Assembly (NCBI GenBank): GCA_007115705.1
Contig: QXEO01000168.1
Coordinates: 1,456,772 to 1,520,771 of the forward strand
Length of the DNA stretch: 64,000 bases
DNA from: Dactylis glomerata
Taxonomy: Eukaryota; Streptophyta; Magnoliopsida; Poales; Poaceae
Direction of reading: 5' to 3'
Below, piece after piece: positions 10,474-21,268 of the stretch (position 1 is its first letter; every line of letters starts with the position of its first letter). The position numbers were made by a program, and so were the translations under genes. The notes beneath the pieces were generated by a model, which did no database searches, was not told the DNA's origin, and saw only the letters and a list, made by a program, of their open reading frames with translations.

Positions 10474-13064
10474 GGTAAATACTATCTATAGGGATCCGAT
10501 TGCTAACCAAATATCGGACCTCTCATTGGCCGTCGATCCTATTTTAATCGGGCGCTTCGGCTCGCTTCAGCCTTTGCAGTTAAGCGTTGCTTCCGCGGTC
10601 AGCGTCATTAATTGAGCGATCTCCATTAATCGCGTTGATTAGCTGAAGGACTCCCCCTGATCGAGCATATCGCCGCGCACAAGCCGCATCTTCTCCATCC
10701 CGTCACCCGAAAATCCTCCTAGCCCTCTACAACATCACCGCTCTGCTCTAATCTTCCAGCTTCGACGTGCTTCCGTCGACCGCTGCACACGAGATTCTAC
10801 CATTCTGACTTGTCTCTCCCCTCCCTAGCATTGGTTTGTTCCGCAACAAATTGAGTGTCCTGCAGCGATGAATCATCCTAACCACCGAAAGGAATGACTA
10901 TGTGTGAGCGCCGGCACAAATCATGCGACGACGTCGGGAGACCGAGCAGAAATGACTGGAGGTCTGCGGTAGTAGGTGTCAGATGCGTACCGGTGGTGGC
11001 TGCTTCTGAAAAATCAGAGGATCATTTAATTATTTCACCGCTCAATGGAGCTCATTCGATCCGTCTAGTGACCTCTAGATTGAGAAAGAAGGTAACATCA
11101 TCCGACTTTGGTCCAAATGTGTGCCTTTTTCATGAATTTTTGGGGCGGTTGATCCATGTATCATGTGTATATTTATTTGTGAAATTTAATTTACTAGCTG
11201 ATTTCATATAACCTATATGTTGCTGTTTCTTGCATATGCTAGGATGTAGATCTCTCTATGAACATTAATAATGTTCTTATTTATGGGAAGCTATTTCGTA
11301 TGCTTCCAAGTATGCCATGTTATGTTGTCTTAGATTGATGATATTCATGCTTCGCATTTACAATTTTTCTCAAAATTTACACAATGACTAGGACGATGAA
11401 ATTGGCTACATATCCAGGACAATTGGTGGCAACCTTAGAATATTATACCTTTTCTAATATGTATGCTTCTATAAACATTTTAATTTACAAACAAACTTGA
11501 TGCTTCTATTTTCCATACTTCCATGTTAGTATTTATATGATTCATAACTACATACAGTTTGCTTCTAAAATTTCACACATGTTTCCATGCTTCCGCTAAC
11601 AGATTTGATGCTTCTGTTTCCCATGCTTCCATGATTCATAACTACATAGACTGTAATATGTTGTGTACAAACAAGTTGATGCTTCTATCTTTCCATGCTT
11701 CCAAGTTTTTTCACATGTTTTAGATTACTAAATGTTTGCTTCTACTTAAGCTCAAACAATCACACACTGTCTCATGATTCTTATCTCTATGGTACCTACA
11801 TTGCCACATCATCCATGCTTCCGGTTTCACCACCAGTCGCTTCAGTACTAACCCTATTGTGCTTCTAAAGTTATATGCTACCTACATTTGCTTTCTTGGT
11901 GAAACCTAAATACATGCATGAAACTTATATGTCTCCTTTGTAACTTCCAGGAGTTGTTTTAGCACTACATGGTGATTACCCACATTGAGGAGGTTCATGT
12001 TGCATGTCATCGATGAACCCCTGTTGTTCATTATTGATCTGTCCTAGCTACTCGTAGCTCCAATCTCGATGAGGCTCTTCCTCAAAACTATCGATCTACA
12101 GGGCAATGCCCATGTTAGAATGTGCCATCCTAGCAGGCATACTTCTCTGATTTGTCATGCAACATCGACCAATGCTTTTGTTGCTTATTGGTGTAGGCGA
12201 CCTAACTCACGTGACGCTTATTGTATCTTATTGTACATAGAAGCTAAATATGTTATCATGGAAAGAAAATATATTTTACTTTAGAAGCAAATTCTATTCT
12301 CTATTGGAAACAAGGATGATATCATAAAAATATCCTATTGTAGAAGCAGTGCTCACAGAAACAAGCAACCGTTACACGGGAAGCAAACAATATTTCTTTG
12401 GAAGCAAAATTATTCTCTTCTTGAAAGCAATATTGATAGAAACAAATATCAATCAATCAATTTGATGCTAGACCAAAAAAGTGTCTCTGGTCATACTACA
12501 TGGGAAAACCTCCAATCTTTAAATCATTTTGGTTGGCTAGGAAATAACAATTCTTCGTATGGAAGCAAATCTGAATAACATTGGGAACTAAATGATCGTT
12601 GTAAGGAAGCATAATATATGGTGTCAAATCTCGTTTTACTAGAATTATTTGTTTCCTAAAAAACATAAATGAAGAGAATAATTAGCATTAAATTCCAGAA
12701 ACTATGCTTCCAATTCTGAAAAACAATGCTTCCAGTGGCACAATACAATGCTTTCTTGTATTTTATTAGTTAGAAACGACTCATAATTTCTAAAAAGTAT
12801 TTCCTAAAAAAGAGGTTGTTTTGAATAGACGGGACATGCATCAGGAGGCTATTTCAACGGAAGCATGCGATCTGTTTCCTTAAATCATGGAAAGAGTCAA
12901 GCGGTCAGCTTAATTAGATGGAAGCATGCAATCTGTTTCCTAAAATCCTAGAAAGAGTCACGCGGGGCTGGTTCGAAATCAGACGGCTGGGCTGCTTCTA
13001 ATCCTACGGTAAAACAGGGGTCCGATGGTAGGCCAATATCGGCTTCCGATTCCTAGCGGTGTCC
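10474..13064. mobile_element. Mutator-like non-autonomous DNA transposon with subterminal TGCTTC/GAAGCA repeats
   Basis: A 2591-bp insertion is flanked by a 9-bp direct repeat ATAATTTAA (10465-10473 and 13065-13073). The empty site is present once in B (about 18690), D and E. The ends are imperfect inverted repeats: both start GG and share blocks resembling AGGRATC, an AG-C block, and ATCGGACC within the first 50 bp. A 9-bp TSD is the hallmark of Mutator-like elements. The left half (11240-11900) is studded with TGCTTC(C/T) and the right half (12230-12960) with GAAGCA, so the motif is inverted about the centre. A GC-rich, gene-like patch lies at 10540-10900 and a 105-aa ORF at 10894-11211 has no recognisable domain. 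No transposase is seen. Confidence 0.75.
12848..12967. repeat. tandem duplication of about 60 bp in the Mutator-like element
   Basis: Two diverged copies in tandem, each starting GGAAGCATGC and containing ATCTGTTTCCT and AGAAAGAGTCA or a close variant. They lie in the right subterminal region. Confidence 0.6.
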
Positions 13065-13073
13065 ATAATTTAA

Positions 13074-15287
13074 GAACAAGTGAAACCAACAATATGAGTC
13101 AATCAATGAACTTTGGGACAATGCATATCACACTAAGAATGACAACTATGCTCTCTTAATGGTGCATAAAGAAAGAAGGTGGTGACTCAACATAAAAGTA
13201 AAAGAAAGGCCCTTTGCAGAGGGAAGCAGTGATTTAAACATGTGCTAGAGCTTTTCATTTGTAAAACAGAGAGATAAAACTTGATTTTGAGAGGTGGTTG
13301 TCTTTGTCAACGACTGGCAATGGGGTTCTTACTATCTTCCATACAAAAATAAAGCAAGTTTTTGAGAGAGAGATTGGCACTCTTGTGCTCTTTTTATAAA
13401 ACTTGGCACTCCTCCCCACCTTTTCCTTTCACATACCATGGCTAACCGATTCCATCGGGTGCCCACCAACATTCACATTCATTGGAGGAGTGCCTTTTTT
13501 CTTTCTTTTTTCCTTTTTTTCTTTTTTGGAATAAGCAATATGGAAGATAGCAAATCCGACCACTACGTCCCCATGAGCTGAAAATAGTGTCACAAAACGA
13601 GAAGTATTTTGAAGGTTTTTGAAAGGTAGCACACGAAAATTTTACTTTGGAATGGCTTACAAATACCATGCATAGGAATTTATAGTGGACACAATGGCAA
13701 ACTTGGCTTTTAGGAGTTGGATGCACGAGTAGAGCTCATACTCAGTACAAGGTGAGGGCTAGCAAAAGACTGGGAGCGACCAACTAAGAGAGCAATAATG
13801 GCCATAATCATGCAAAGCGACAAAGCGACATTAAAAGAAGCATACGATGGCATCAAAAGTCAAAAACTAAATGATCATGAAGGCTAATGGCGACTTTGTA
13901 AGAGTCTAACATGTGTGAGCATGCGCCAAGTCAACCCAAATAAAGCATCAAGGAGAAAACCAAAATAATGCTTCCATACAATAAAAACAACGCATGATTT
14001 TTTCAAAGGCTCATTAAGCAATCTCAGTTATTTGAGACAAGTCATGCTACAGCAAAACCACTAAGCATACTATAAAAAAGACATCAAGCATGACATGAAA
14101 AAGCCTAAGCCGCAGTCTACACAAGCTCCTTCTTGTACCACTATTTTGCATAAAGCTTTTTCTCTTTTCCAACACCATTTGAAATTTTTTTAAGACACCT
14201 CTTTTGATGAAAACCAATAAAGATCAGAGGCAAAAATACACCTTGATGAAAAGATATGACAAGATCTGGATGCAAATCAAGGCGAAAACGAAAACCAAAA
14301 GCAGTAGCAGAAAAAGAAGAACGCTCGATGAACGATAAGAGTGAAAAACTGAGCGTTCTTTGCAAATGAAAACGAGTACATCTCCTCTAAAGAAATTTGT
14401 TGGGGTCCAACCATTTATTGCAGCAAACAAACAAACTAAACCAACTAAGAAAACTAAAACAACTGACGCTCCAAGAAAAACACATAGTGCATGAAGCAAT
14501 AAAAATATAGTGTTTTGAAAGGTGACCTGATTTTTGCCGATGAAGAAGGGGTGCCTCGGGGGCATCCCCAAGCTTTGACGCTTGTACTTCTTGGATATTT
14601 CTTGGGGTGATGCATGGGCATCCACAAGCTTGAGCTTTTGTCCATTCTTCAACTCATCTCATCATTCTCCAATCCCTACACTTGAAAACTTCCTTCATAC
14701 AAAACTAAACACAATTCTATTAGCAACATTAGTGTAAGCATAAAATATATTCAACCTCTTTTAGCTTCAGGTTTCAACCCAAAACCACCACATATAAAGT
14801 ATATACTACTGTAGCAACTTCCACAAGAGTTCCATGATCAAAAAGAACTCAAAAGAAAGCGATAAAGTGGCAAAAACAAATATTGGCAGAAATCTGTCAA
14901 AACTGGACAGCTGACAAAGAACGAATTTTTGAGGGATTTTCTGTTGCTCAAATCAAAAAGTGTTCAACTAAGAAAAGTTTGGATATAACCTGGGGCATAT
15001 GCACAAGAAATCGCAGGTCCAAAAGATAAACAGAGAATTTTTACGAATTTTTACGGTGCAGCACCGAAATCAGTTTCAGGACAGCAATAACCCCAAATCT
15101 TTACCTCACTCAAATTAGAGGCTTCTCTTGGCACAAAAACGAAATAAACAAGATAAGGAGCGGTCATTACAGTAGTAATGACTTCCAAGACTCAAATAAA
15201 AGAAAAAGTACTGAAAAGAAAACATTGGGTTATCTCCCAAGAGTGCTTTTCTTTAACGCCTTTGAGCTAGGCGCAGAAAAGTGCGAA
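13074..15287 (-). other. Element A non-coding 3' half
   Basis: Conserved with B, D, E and H over most of its length, but the module at about 13210-13660 matches E, C (25730-26270) and G (59700-60200) instead of B, D and H. Two copies of a PPT-like AAGCTTGGGGATGCC (minus strand; 14561-14577 and, with one change, 14617-14634) lie in the middle. A minus-strand frame at 14224-14652 encodes 142 residues with two hydrophobic stretches, but it is frameshifted in D and H and is probably not coding. Confidence 0.75.
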
Positions 15288-15875
15288 TCAAGTAATATCA
15301 GATGAAGCATTAAGATCAACAGCAGAGATCTTTTCAACAATGAAATAAAATGTGTTCAACTGAGTTTTTGAAACTCCTTTACGATCACGCTTTGGCACAC
15401 TACTCTCATCAAAAAGATTTTCAGGGCAAATCCAACTGGAATTCTTTTCCCAAGCATCATGAATTCCTATAAGTTCATACGGTATTGGTACTTTAAAATC
15501 ATCGGGCGTACCAACCTTAACAGGCGAGCCAAGCTTATTAAACTTCTTAAAAACTTTCCTAGCCTCAATTGCAACATCTCTAAATTCTGTGCGCAAGGTT
15601 TCTAAGATAAAAGCTTTCTTTTCGGGATCCTCAATTTCATGAAGCTTAAGGAACATGTATTGCATAGGAGAATTAAGACTAGCAAACCTAGCTTCCAACA
15701 TGTGAACTAAATGAGCAGAAGCAACTTCATAGCTAGGAGCTAACTCAACCAAAGGCTTTTCCTCATCTTCCTCATGCATACTAATGTGATTAAAGATCTC
15801 CTCAATGTTACTTTTGCCAATAATCGAACCACTCCCTACAGAGAGGTCCTCCAGAACGAACTCAGGGAACAACAT
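15288..15875 (-). CDS. 195-aa ORF of unknown function in the element A cargo slot
   Basis: This intact frame begins at the ATG right after the conserved leader and ends at a TGA inside the conserved tail shared by all chassis members (ends D-I-T, then TTGATTCGCA). It is acidic and lysine-rich, with a probable helical middle (about residues 45-120), and shows no gag, protease, RT or integrase motif. Its start (LFPEF at residues 2-6) and a later V-P-I-P then H-D-x-W-E-K then E-N-L-F series resemble the ORF at 47214 in element G, so the two belong to one loosely conserved family found in Athila-lineage elements. It occupies exactly the position of the gag-protease ORFs in B, D and H. The function is unknown; a role in packaging or in complementing an autonomous partner is only a guess. 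Confidence 0.65.
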   Translation of the reverse strand: MLFPEFVLEDLSVGSGSIIGKSNIEEIFNHISMHEEDEEKPLVELAPSYEVASAHLVHMLEARFASLNSPMQYMFLKLHEIEDPEKKAFILETLRTEFRDVAIEARKVFKKFNKLGSPVKVGTPDDFKVPIPYELIGIHDAWEKNSSWICPENLFDESSVPKRDRKGVSKTQLNTFYFIVEKISAVDLNASSDIT

Positions 15876-16064
15876 GATAAACTAAAGTAAAGAAATAACA
15901 ACTACCAAGGATTCTAATTTTTTTTTGCGTTTTTGATAAAAATCAATGCAGGTAAAATAAAATAGAGTAAAGCAAAACAAATAACAAAGTAAAGAATGTG
16001 TGTGCGAAGAACTCCCCTCGCAGAAGTCTTCTCTCCTCCCCGGCAACGGCGCCAGAAAAGAAGC
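15876..16064 (-). other. Element A leader and tRNA-Asp primer-binding site
   Basis: The PBS at 16037-16054 reads TGGCGCCGTTGCCGGGGA on the minus strand, complementary to the 3' end of plant tRNA-Asp including CCA. It lies ten bases inside the 5' LTR. The leader that follows is nearly identical to that of B and D. Confidence 0.9.
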
Positions 16065-17686
16065 TGCTACTCGTGTGATGGCGCCAGAAAAGACTGTGGC
16101 GTTTAGTTGACGCGGGAGCAGTAAGTCCTTGTGCGTGGTGATGACCAGCCCGTTGGGAACCCCAAGAGGAAGGTATGATGAGTGTAGCGGCTAGTTTTCC
16201 CTCAGTTAAGAAACCAAGGTTTATCGATCAGGAGAAGAGAGACGGTGACGACTGAAGGTGTTTGTGGAACCTGCACACACACAAACAAATACTTTGTCCC
16301 CAACTTGCGATGAGGTTGTCAATCTCACCGGTTTGCTTGAAACAAAGGTTATGAGTGTATCGAGTGGAAAACAGTAGTAATATGCGAGTAAAGTAAACAG
16401 TACGGGAAAAGTAAACAGGTGATTGCAATATGATTAAAATAGGACCGGGGTCCACAGTTCACTAGTGGTGTCTCTCCATAGATAAAATAACATGCTGGGT
16501 AAACAAATTACAGTTGGGCAATTGATAGAATAAAGATAACGTGATATGTCAAGAAGATCACTATGAGATTTACTCTGTGCATTACAACAAAATACATAGA
16601 CCGCCATCCAACTGCATCTATGACTAATAATCCACTCCCGGGGATATCATCCGAACACCCTAGAAGTATTAAGTTGCGAACAACAGATAATTGCATTAAG
16701 CAAAGTGTGTAATGTAAACAAAGCATATGCCCTTGAGCATATGAATGTTGTTTTCTCCCTAGTAGCAACAGCACATCTACCACCTTAGAGGTTTCTGTCA
16801 CTCCCCCAGGTGAAATAGAGACATGAACCCACTATCGAGCATAAATACCCCCTCTTGGAGTCACTAGCAACTACTCGGCCAAGATAGCTACTAACAACGG
16901 AGAGCATGCAAGATCATAAACAACATAGAGATAACAAAAGATATAATTCAGTACAGCAACTTAATCATAAACACCAATATTCATCGGATCCCAACAAACC
17001 AACATCATAGTATTACATAACGGTGATCTCAATCATGTATGGCAGCTCATGAGATCTAAACATGAAGCACATGGTGGAGAAGACAACCATCTAGCTACTG
17101 CTATGGACCCATAGTCCAAGGTAGACTACTCACTCATCGCTCCGGAGGCAAGCATGGCGATGAAGAAGACCTCCGGTGGCGATTCCCCTCTCCGGCAGGG
17201 TGCCGGGAAGAGCTTCTGGACCCTCCCGATCTTCGGGTCGACGGCGGCGGCGGATCGCGATGTATTCTGGAAAACTGATCGGGCCCTTAGGTTTTTCTCG
17301 TCAGGGGGTATATATAGGCAAAGGGGCGATGTCAGAGGAGGGACCACGCCCCCTCACACGGGGCTGGCGCGGCCAGGGGGTGGCCGCGCCGCCCCTGTGT
17401 CTGGGGCCCACGTGGCCCCACTCCGTCAGGTCTTCGGATGTCTGGAAGCTTCCCCGTGAAATATGACTTCAGGAACTTGTTTCGTCCAATTCCGAGAATA
17501 TTTCCTGTGTATCACTTCTGAAACACAAAAACAGCAGAAAACAGGAAACTAGCACTGTGGCACTTCGTTAATAGGTTAGTTCCGGAAAATGTATAAAGAT
17601 GCCACTAAGTGTAACGAAACAATATACAAATGGTGTAAAAACAAGCATGGAGCATCAAAAATTATAGATACGTTTGAGACGTATCA
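16065..17686 (-). repeat. Element A 5' LTR
   Basis: Matches 8483-10105. The U3 holds the GC-rich inverted patch and a TATATATA box; U5 ends at 16065 next to the PBS. Confidence 0.95.
17309..17316 (-). promoter_or_regulatory. TATA box of element A 5' LTR
   Basis: TATATATA read on the minus strand, just downstream of the GC-rich U3 patch. The matching site in the 3' LTR is at about 9727-9734. It probably sets the element's transcription start. Confidence 0.6.
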
Positions 17687-17691
17687 GGCAG

Positions 17692-18331
17692 CTCATGAGA
17701 TCTAAACATGAAGCACATAGTGGAGAAGACAATCATCTAGCTACTGCTATGGACCCATAGTCCAAGGTAGACTACTCACTCATCGCTCCGGAGGCAAGCA
17801 TGGCGATGAAGAAGACCTCCGGTGGCGATTTCCCTCTCCGGCAGGGTGCCGGGAAGAGCTTCTGGACCCTCCCGATCTTCGAGTCGATGGCGGCGGCGGA
17901 TCGCGATGTATTCTGGAAAACTGATCGGGCCTTAGGTTTTTCTCATCGGGGGGTCTTTATAGGCGAAGGGTCGATGTCAGAGGAGGGACCAGGCACCCTC
18001 ACACGGGGGTGGCGCGGGCCAGGGGCTGGCCGCGCCGCCCCTGTGTGTGGGGCCCTGGTGGCCCCCCTCCTACTCCTCTTCGGATCTCTGGAAGCTTCCG
18101 GGTAAAATAAGACTTCAGGAACTTGTTTCGTCCAATTCCGAGAATATTTCCTGTGTATCACTTCTGAAACACAAAAACAGCAGAAAACAGGAAACTGGCA
18201 CTGTGGCACTTCGTTAATAGGTTAGTTCCGGAAAATGCATAAAAATGCCACTAAGTGTAACGAAACAATAGGCAAATGGTGTAAAACAAGCATGGAGCAT
18301 CAAAAATTATAGATACGTTTGAGACGTATCA
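17692..18331 (-). repeat. Element B 3' LTR, piece 2 (U3 side)
   Basis: Continues 7535-8482 after removal of A and its TSD copy. It ends GAGACGTATCA at 18331, followed by the PPT. Confidence 0.93.
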
Positions 18332-21268
18332 AGCATCCCCAAGCTTAACTCCTGCTCGTCCTCGAGTAGGTAAGTGATAACAAAAGAATAATTTTTGAGG
18401 TGACATGCACCTACACAATCTTGATCATATATGTAAGCATTGGTGAGCTGGGATCAATAGAACTTAAAACATGGGCATGAAGATATAATCATGACAATAA
18501 GAACTTAGCAACCATGTTGTAAACATGCAAATGAACACAAACAAAAGATCATGAAAATGAAACAATGAAAGTCAAACATGTGTTCAAATCATAAGGAAAA
18601 ACATACAAAAGGTTTTCAGCTTGTCCTTCAAAGAAAGCAAAACATAAATGCATAGGACACCTTCAAGTTTAAGAGGGCGACTAGATACAAATAATTTAAG
18701 AACAAGTGAAACCAACAATATGAGTCAATCAATGAACTTTGGGACAATGCATATCACACTAAGAATGACAACTATGCTCTCTTAATGGTGCATAAAGAAA
18801 GAAGGTGGCGACTCAACATAAAAGTAAAAGAAAGGCCCTTCGCAGAGGGAAGCAGTGATTGCAAGTTTTATAACCTTCAAAAATTATGGTACTTACCGGC
18901 TTTGAGCTCTCATTGCCCCCATCATAAGCATCTTGAATGGTTAAAGTTAATGCGAGAACAATTATGATGCATATGCTTGACAAATCATAAGTTGAAAACC
19001 TCGTGCCCCGTGAATACGAGTACCCAAACCTCATGCTACTTTACTTAGAGTCCCAAGCAAGGCTCTTGTCATTGTAAGTATATGCATATCATTGAGAACC
19101 GCCAATGGGGTACCTCCGTGCCCGATGACATGGAACAAGCCCACACCAAAATGACAGGACAAGCAGACAATGAACACCTCGACATCTCTTTTATTTGCTA
19201 TATTGTTTAGCTTTTTACTGTGAGATGCGTCGTCGAATGTTCACCATGGGTATGCTGCAAATTTCCACCATGAATTATGCATGGCTTAGATTGGCGGCCC
19301 GGCGTTTCCCTAACACATATACAAACTCCATGATCCCCACAAGATTCCCAATTCATTTCACACCGCGGGCATCCATAAACAAAAGATCACGATATCAACT
19401 CAAATAAGAAGTGCAATGTTGAAAGCTTGCCCCATGACAGCATGGCTGGGCTAGAATCCGACTTACAACTTGCAAGCATAACAACTCAACATAAGAGACC
19501 ACAATGTCAAATTTTTAAGAACAGGAAAAAGTAAAGTGTGCCTTCCGGTTCGTGAGAGCTTTACTGACCGAATTTCGCATAACACTGGTAAGAGTTTAAT
19601 TTGAAGAGAAGATAAAAGTAAGTCAAATTTACTTGGAATAGCAAATTGCTAGTAGGTATGTATGGTGGACACTTTGGAAAACTTTGGCTTTTAGGAGTTG
19701 GATGCACGAGTAGAGCTCATACTCAGTACAAGGTGAGGGCTAGCAAAAGACTGGGAGCGACCAACTAAGAGAGCAATAATGGCCATAATCATGCAAAGCG
19801 ACAAAGCGACATTAAAAGAAGCATAAGATGGCATCAAAAGTCAAAAACTAAATGATCATGAAGGCTATTGGCGACTTTGTAAGAGTCTAACATGTGTGAG
19901 CATGCGCCAAGTCAACCCAAATAAAGCATCAAGGAGAAAACCAAAATAATGCTTCCATACAATAAAAACAACGCATGATTTTTTCAAAGGCTCATTAAGC
20001 AATCTCAGTTATTTGAGACAAGTCATGCTACAGCAAAACCACTAAGCATACTATCAAAAAGACATCAAGCATGACATGAAAAAGCCTAAGCCGCAGTCTA
20101 CACAAGCTCCTTCTTGTACCACTATTTTGCACAAAGCTTTTTCTCTTTTCCAACACCATTTGAAATTTTTTTAAGACACCTCTTTTGATGAAAATCAATA
20201 AAGATCAGAGGCAAAAATACACCTTGATTAAAAGATATGACAAGATCTGGATGCAAATCAAGGCGAAAACGAAAACCAAAAGCAGTAGCAGAAAAAGAAG
20301 AACGCTCGATGAACGATAAGAGTGAAAAACTGAGCGTTCTTTGCAAATGAAAACGAGTACATCTCCTCTAAAGAAATTTGTTGGGGTCCAACCATTTATT
20401 GCAGCAAACAAACAAACTAAACCAACTAAGAAAACTAAAACAACTGACGCTCCAAGAAAAACACATAGTGCATGAAGCAATAAAAATATAGTGTTTTGAA
20501 AGGTGACCTGATTTTTGCCGATGAAGAAGGGGTGCCTCGGGGGCATCCCCAAGCTTTGACGCTTGTACTTCTTGGATATTTCTTGGGGTGATGCATGGGC
20601 ATCCCCAAGCTTGAGCTTTTGTCCATTCTTCAACTCATCTCATCATTCTCCAATCCCTACACTTGAAAACTTCCTTCATACAAAACTAAACACAAATCTA
20701 TTAGCAACATTAGTGCAAGCATAACATATAATCAATCCTCTATTTGTTTCAGGTTTCAACTCAAAACCCACACATATATAGCATATACTACTGTAGCAAC
20801 CTCCCCAAAAGTTCCATGATCAAAAGAACTGAAAAGAAAGCGATAAAGTGGCAAACACAAATATTGGCAGAAATCTGTCAAAACTGAACAGCTGACAAAG
20901 GTCGAATTTTTGAGGGATTTTCTGTTGCTCAAATCAAAAAGTGTTCAACTAAGAAAAGTTTGGATATAACCTGGGGCATATGCACAAGAAATCGCAGGTC
21001 CAAAAGATAAACAGAGAATTTTTACGAATTTTTACGGTGTAGCACCGAAAACAGTTTCAGGACAGCAACATCCCCAAATCTTTACCTCACTCAAATTAGA
21101 GGCTTCTCTTGGCACAAAAACGAAATAAACAAGATAAGGAGCGGTCATTACAGTATTAATGACTTCCAAGACTCAAATAAAAGAAAAAGTACTGAAAAGA
21201 AAAGATTGGGTTATCTCCCAAGAGTGCTTTTCTTTAACGCCTTTGAGCTAGGCGCAGAAAATTGCGAA
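18332..21268 (-). other. Element B PPT and non-coding 3' half
   Basis: The PPT (TTAAGCTTGGGGATGCT, minus strand) is at 18332-18348. About 2.9 kb follow without a convincing gene. The middle module (18850-19700) is the B/D/H version, different from the A/E/C/G version. PPT-like copies occur at 20541-20558 and 20598-20615. A 142-residue hydrophobic frame at 20205-20633 matches the one in A but is broken in D and H. Confidence 0.75.

Larger units (their letters stand above)
8483..17686 (-). mobile_element. Element A: youngest LTR element, non-autonomous, unique 195-aa ORF
   Basis: TSD GGCAG lies at 8478-8482 and 17687-17691. LTRs are 8483-10105 (1623 bp) and 16065-17686 (1622 bp), with only about eight differences seen (about 0.5%). 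The internal region has PBS 16037-16054, an ORF at 15288-15875, non-coding DNA, and a PPT at 10106-10122. A Mutator-like element with 9-bp TSD sits in the non-coding part. It encodes no gag, RT or integrase that can be recognised. Confidence 0.94.

Noticed and set aside
13499..13530. T-rich runs as terminators or origins
   Set aside because: Pyrimidine runs of this kind occur in the shared non-coding module of several copies with variable length. There is no other signal nearby.
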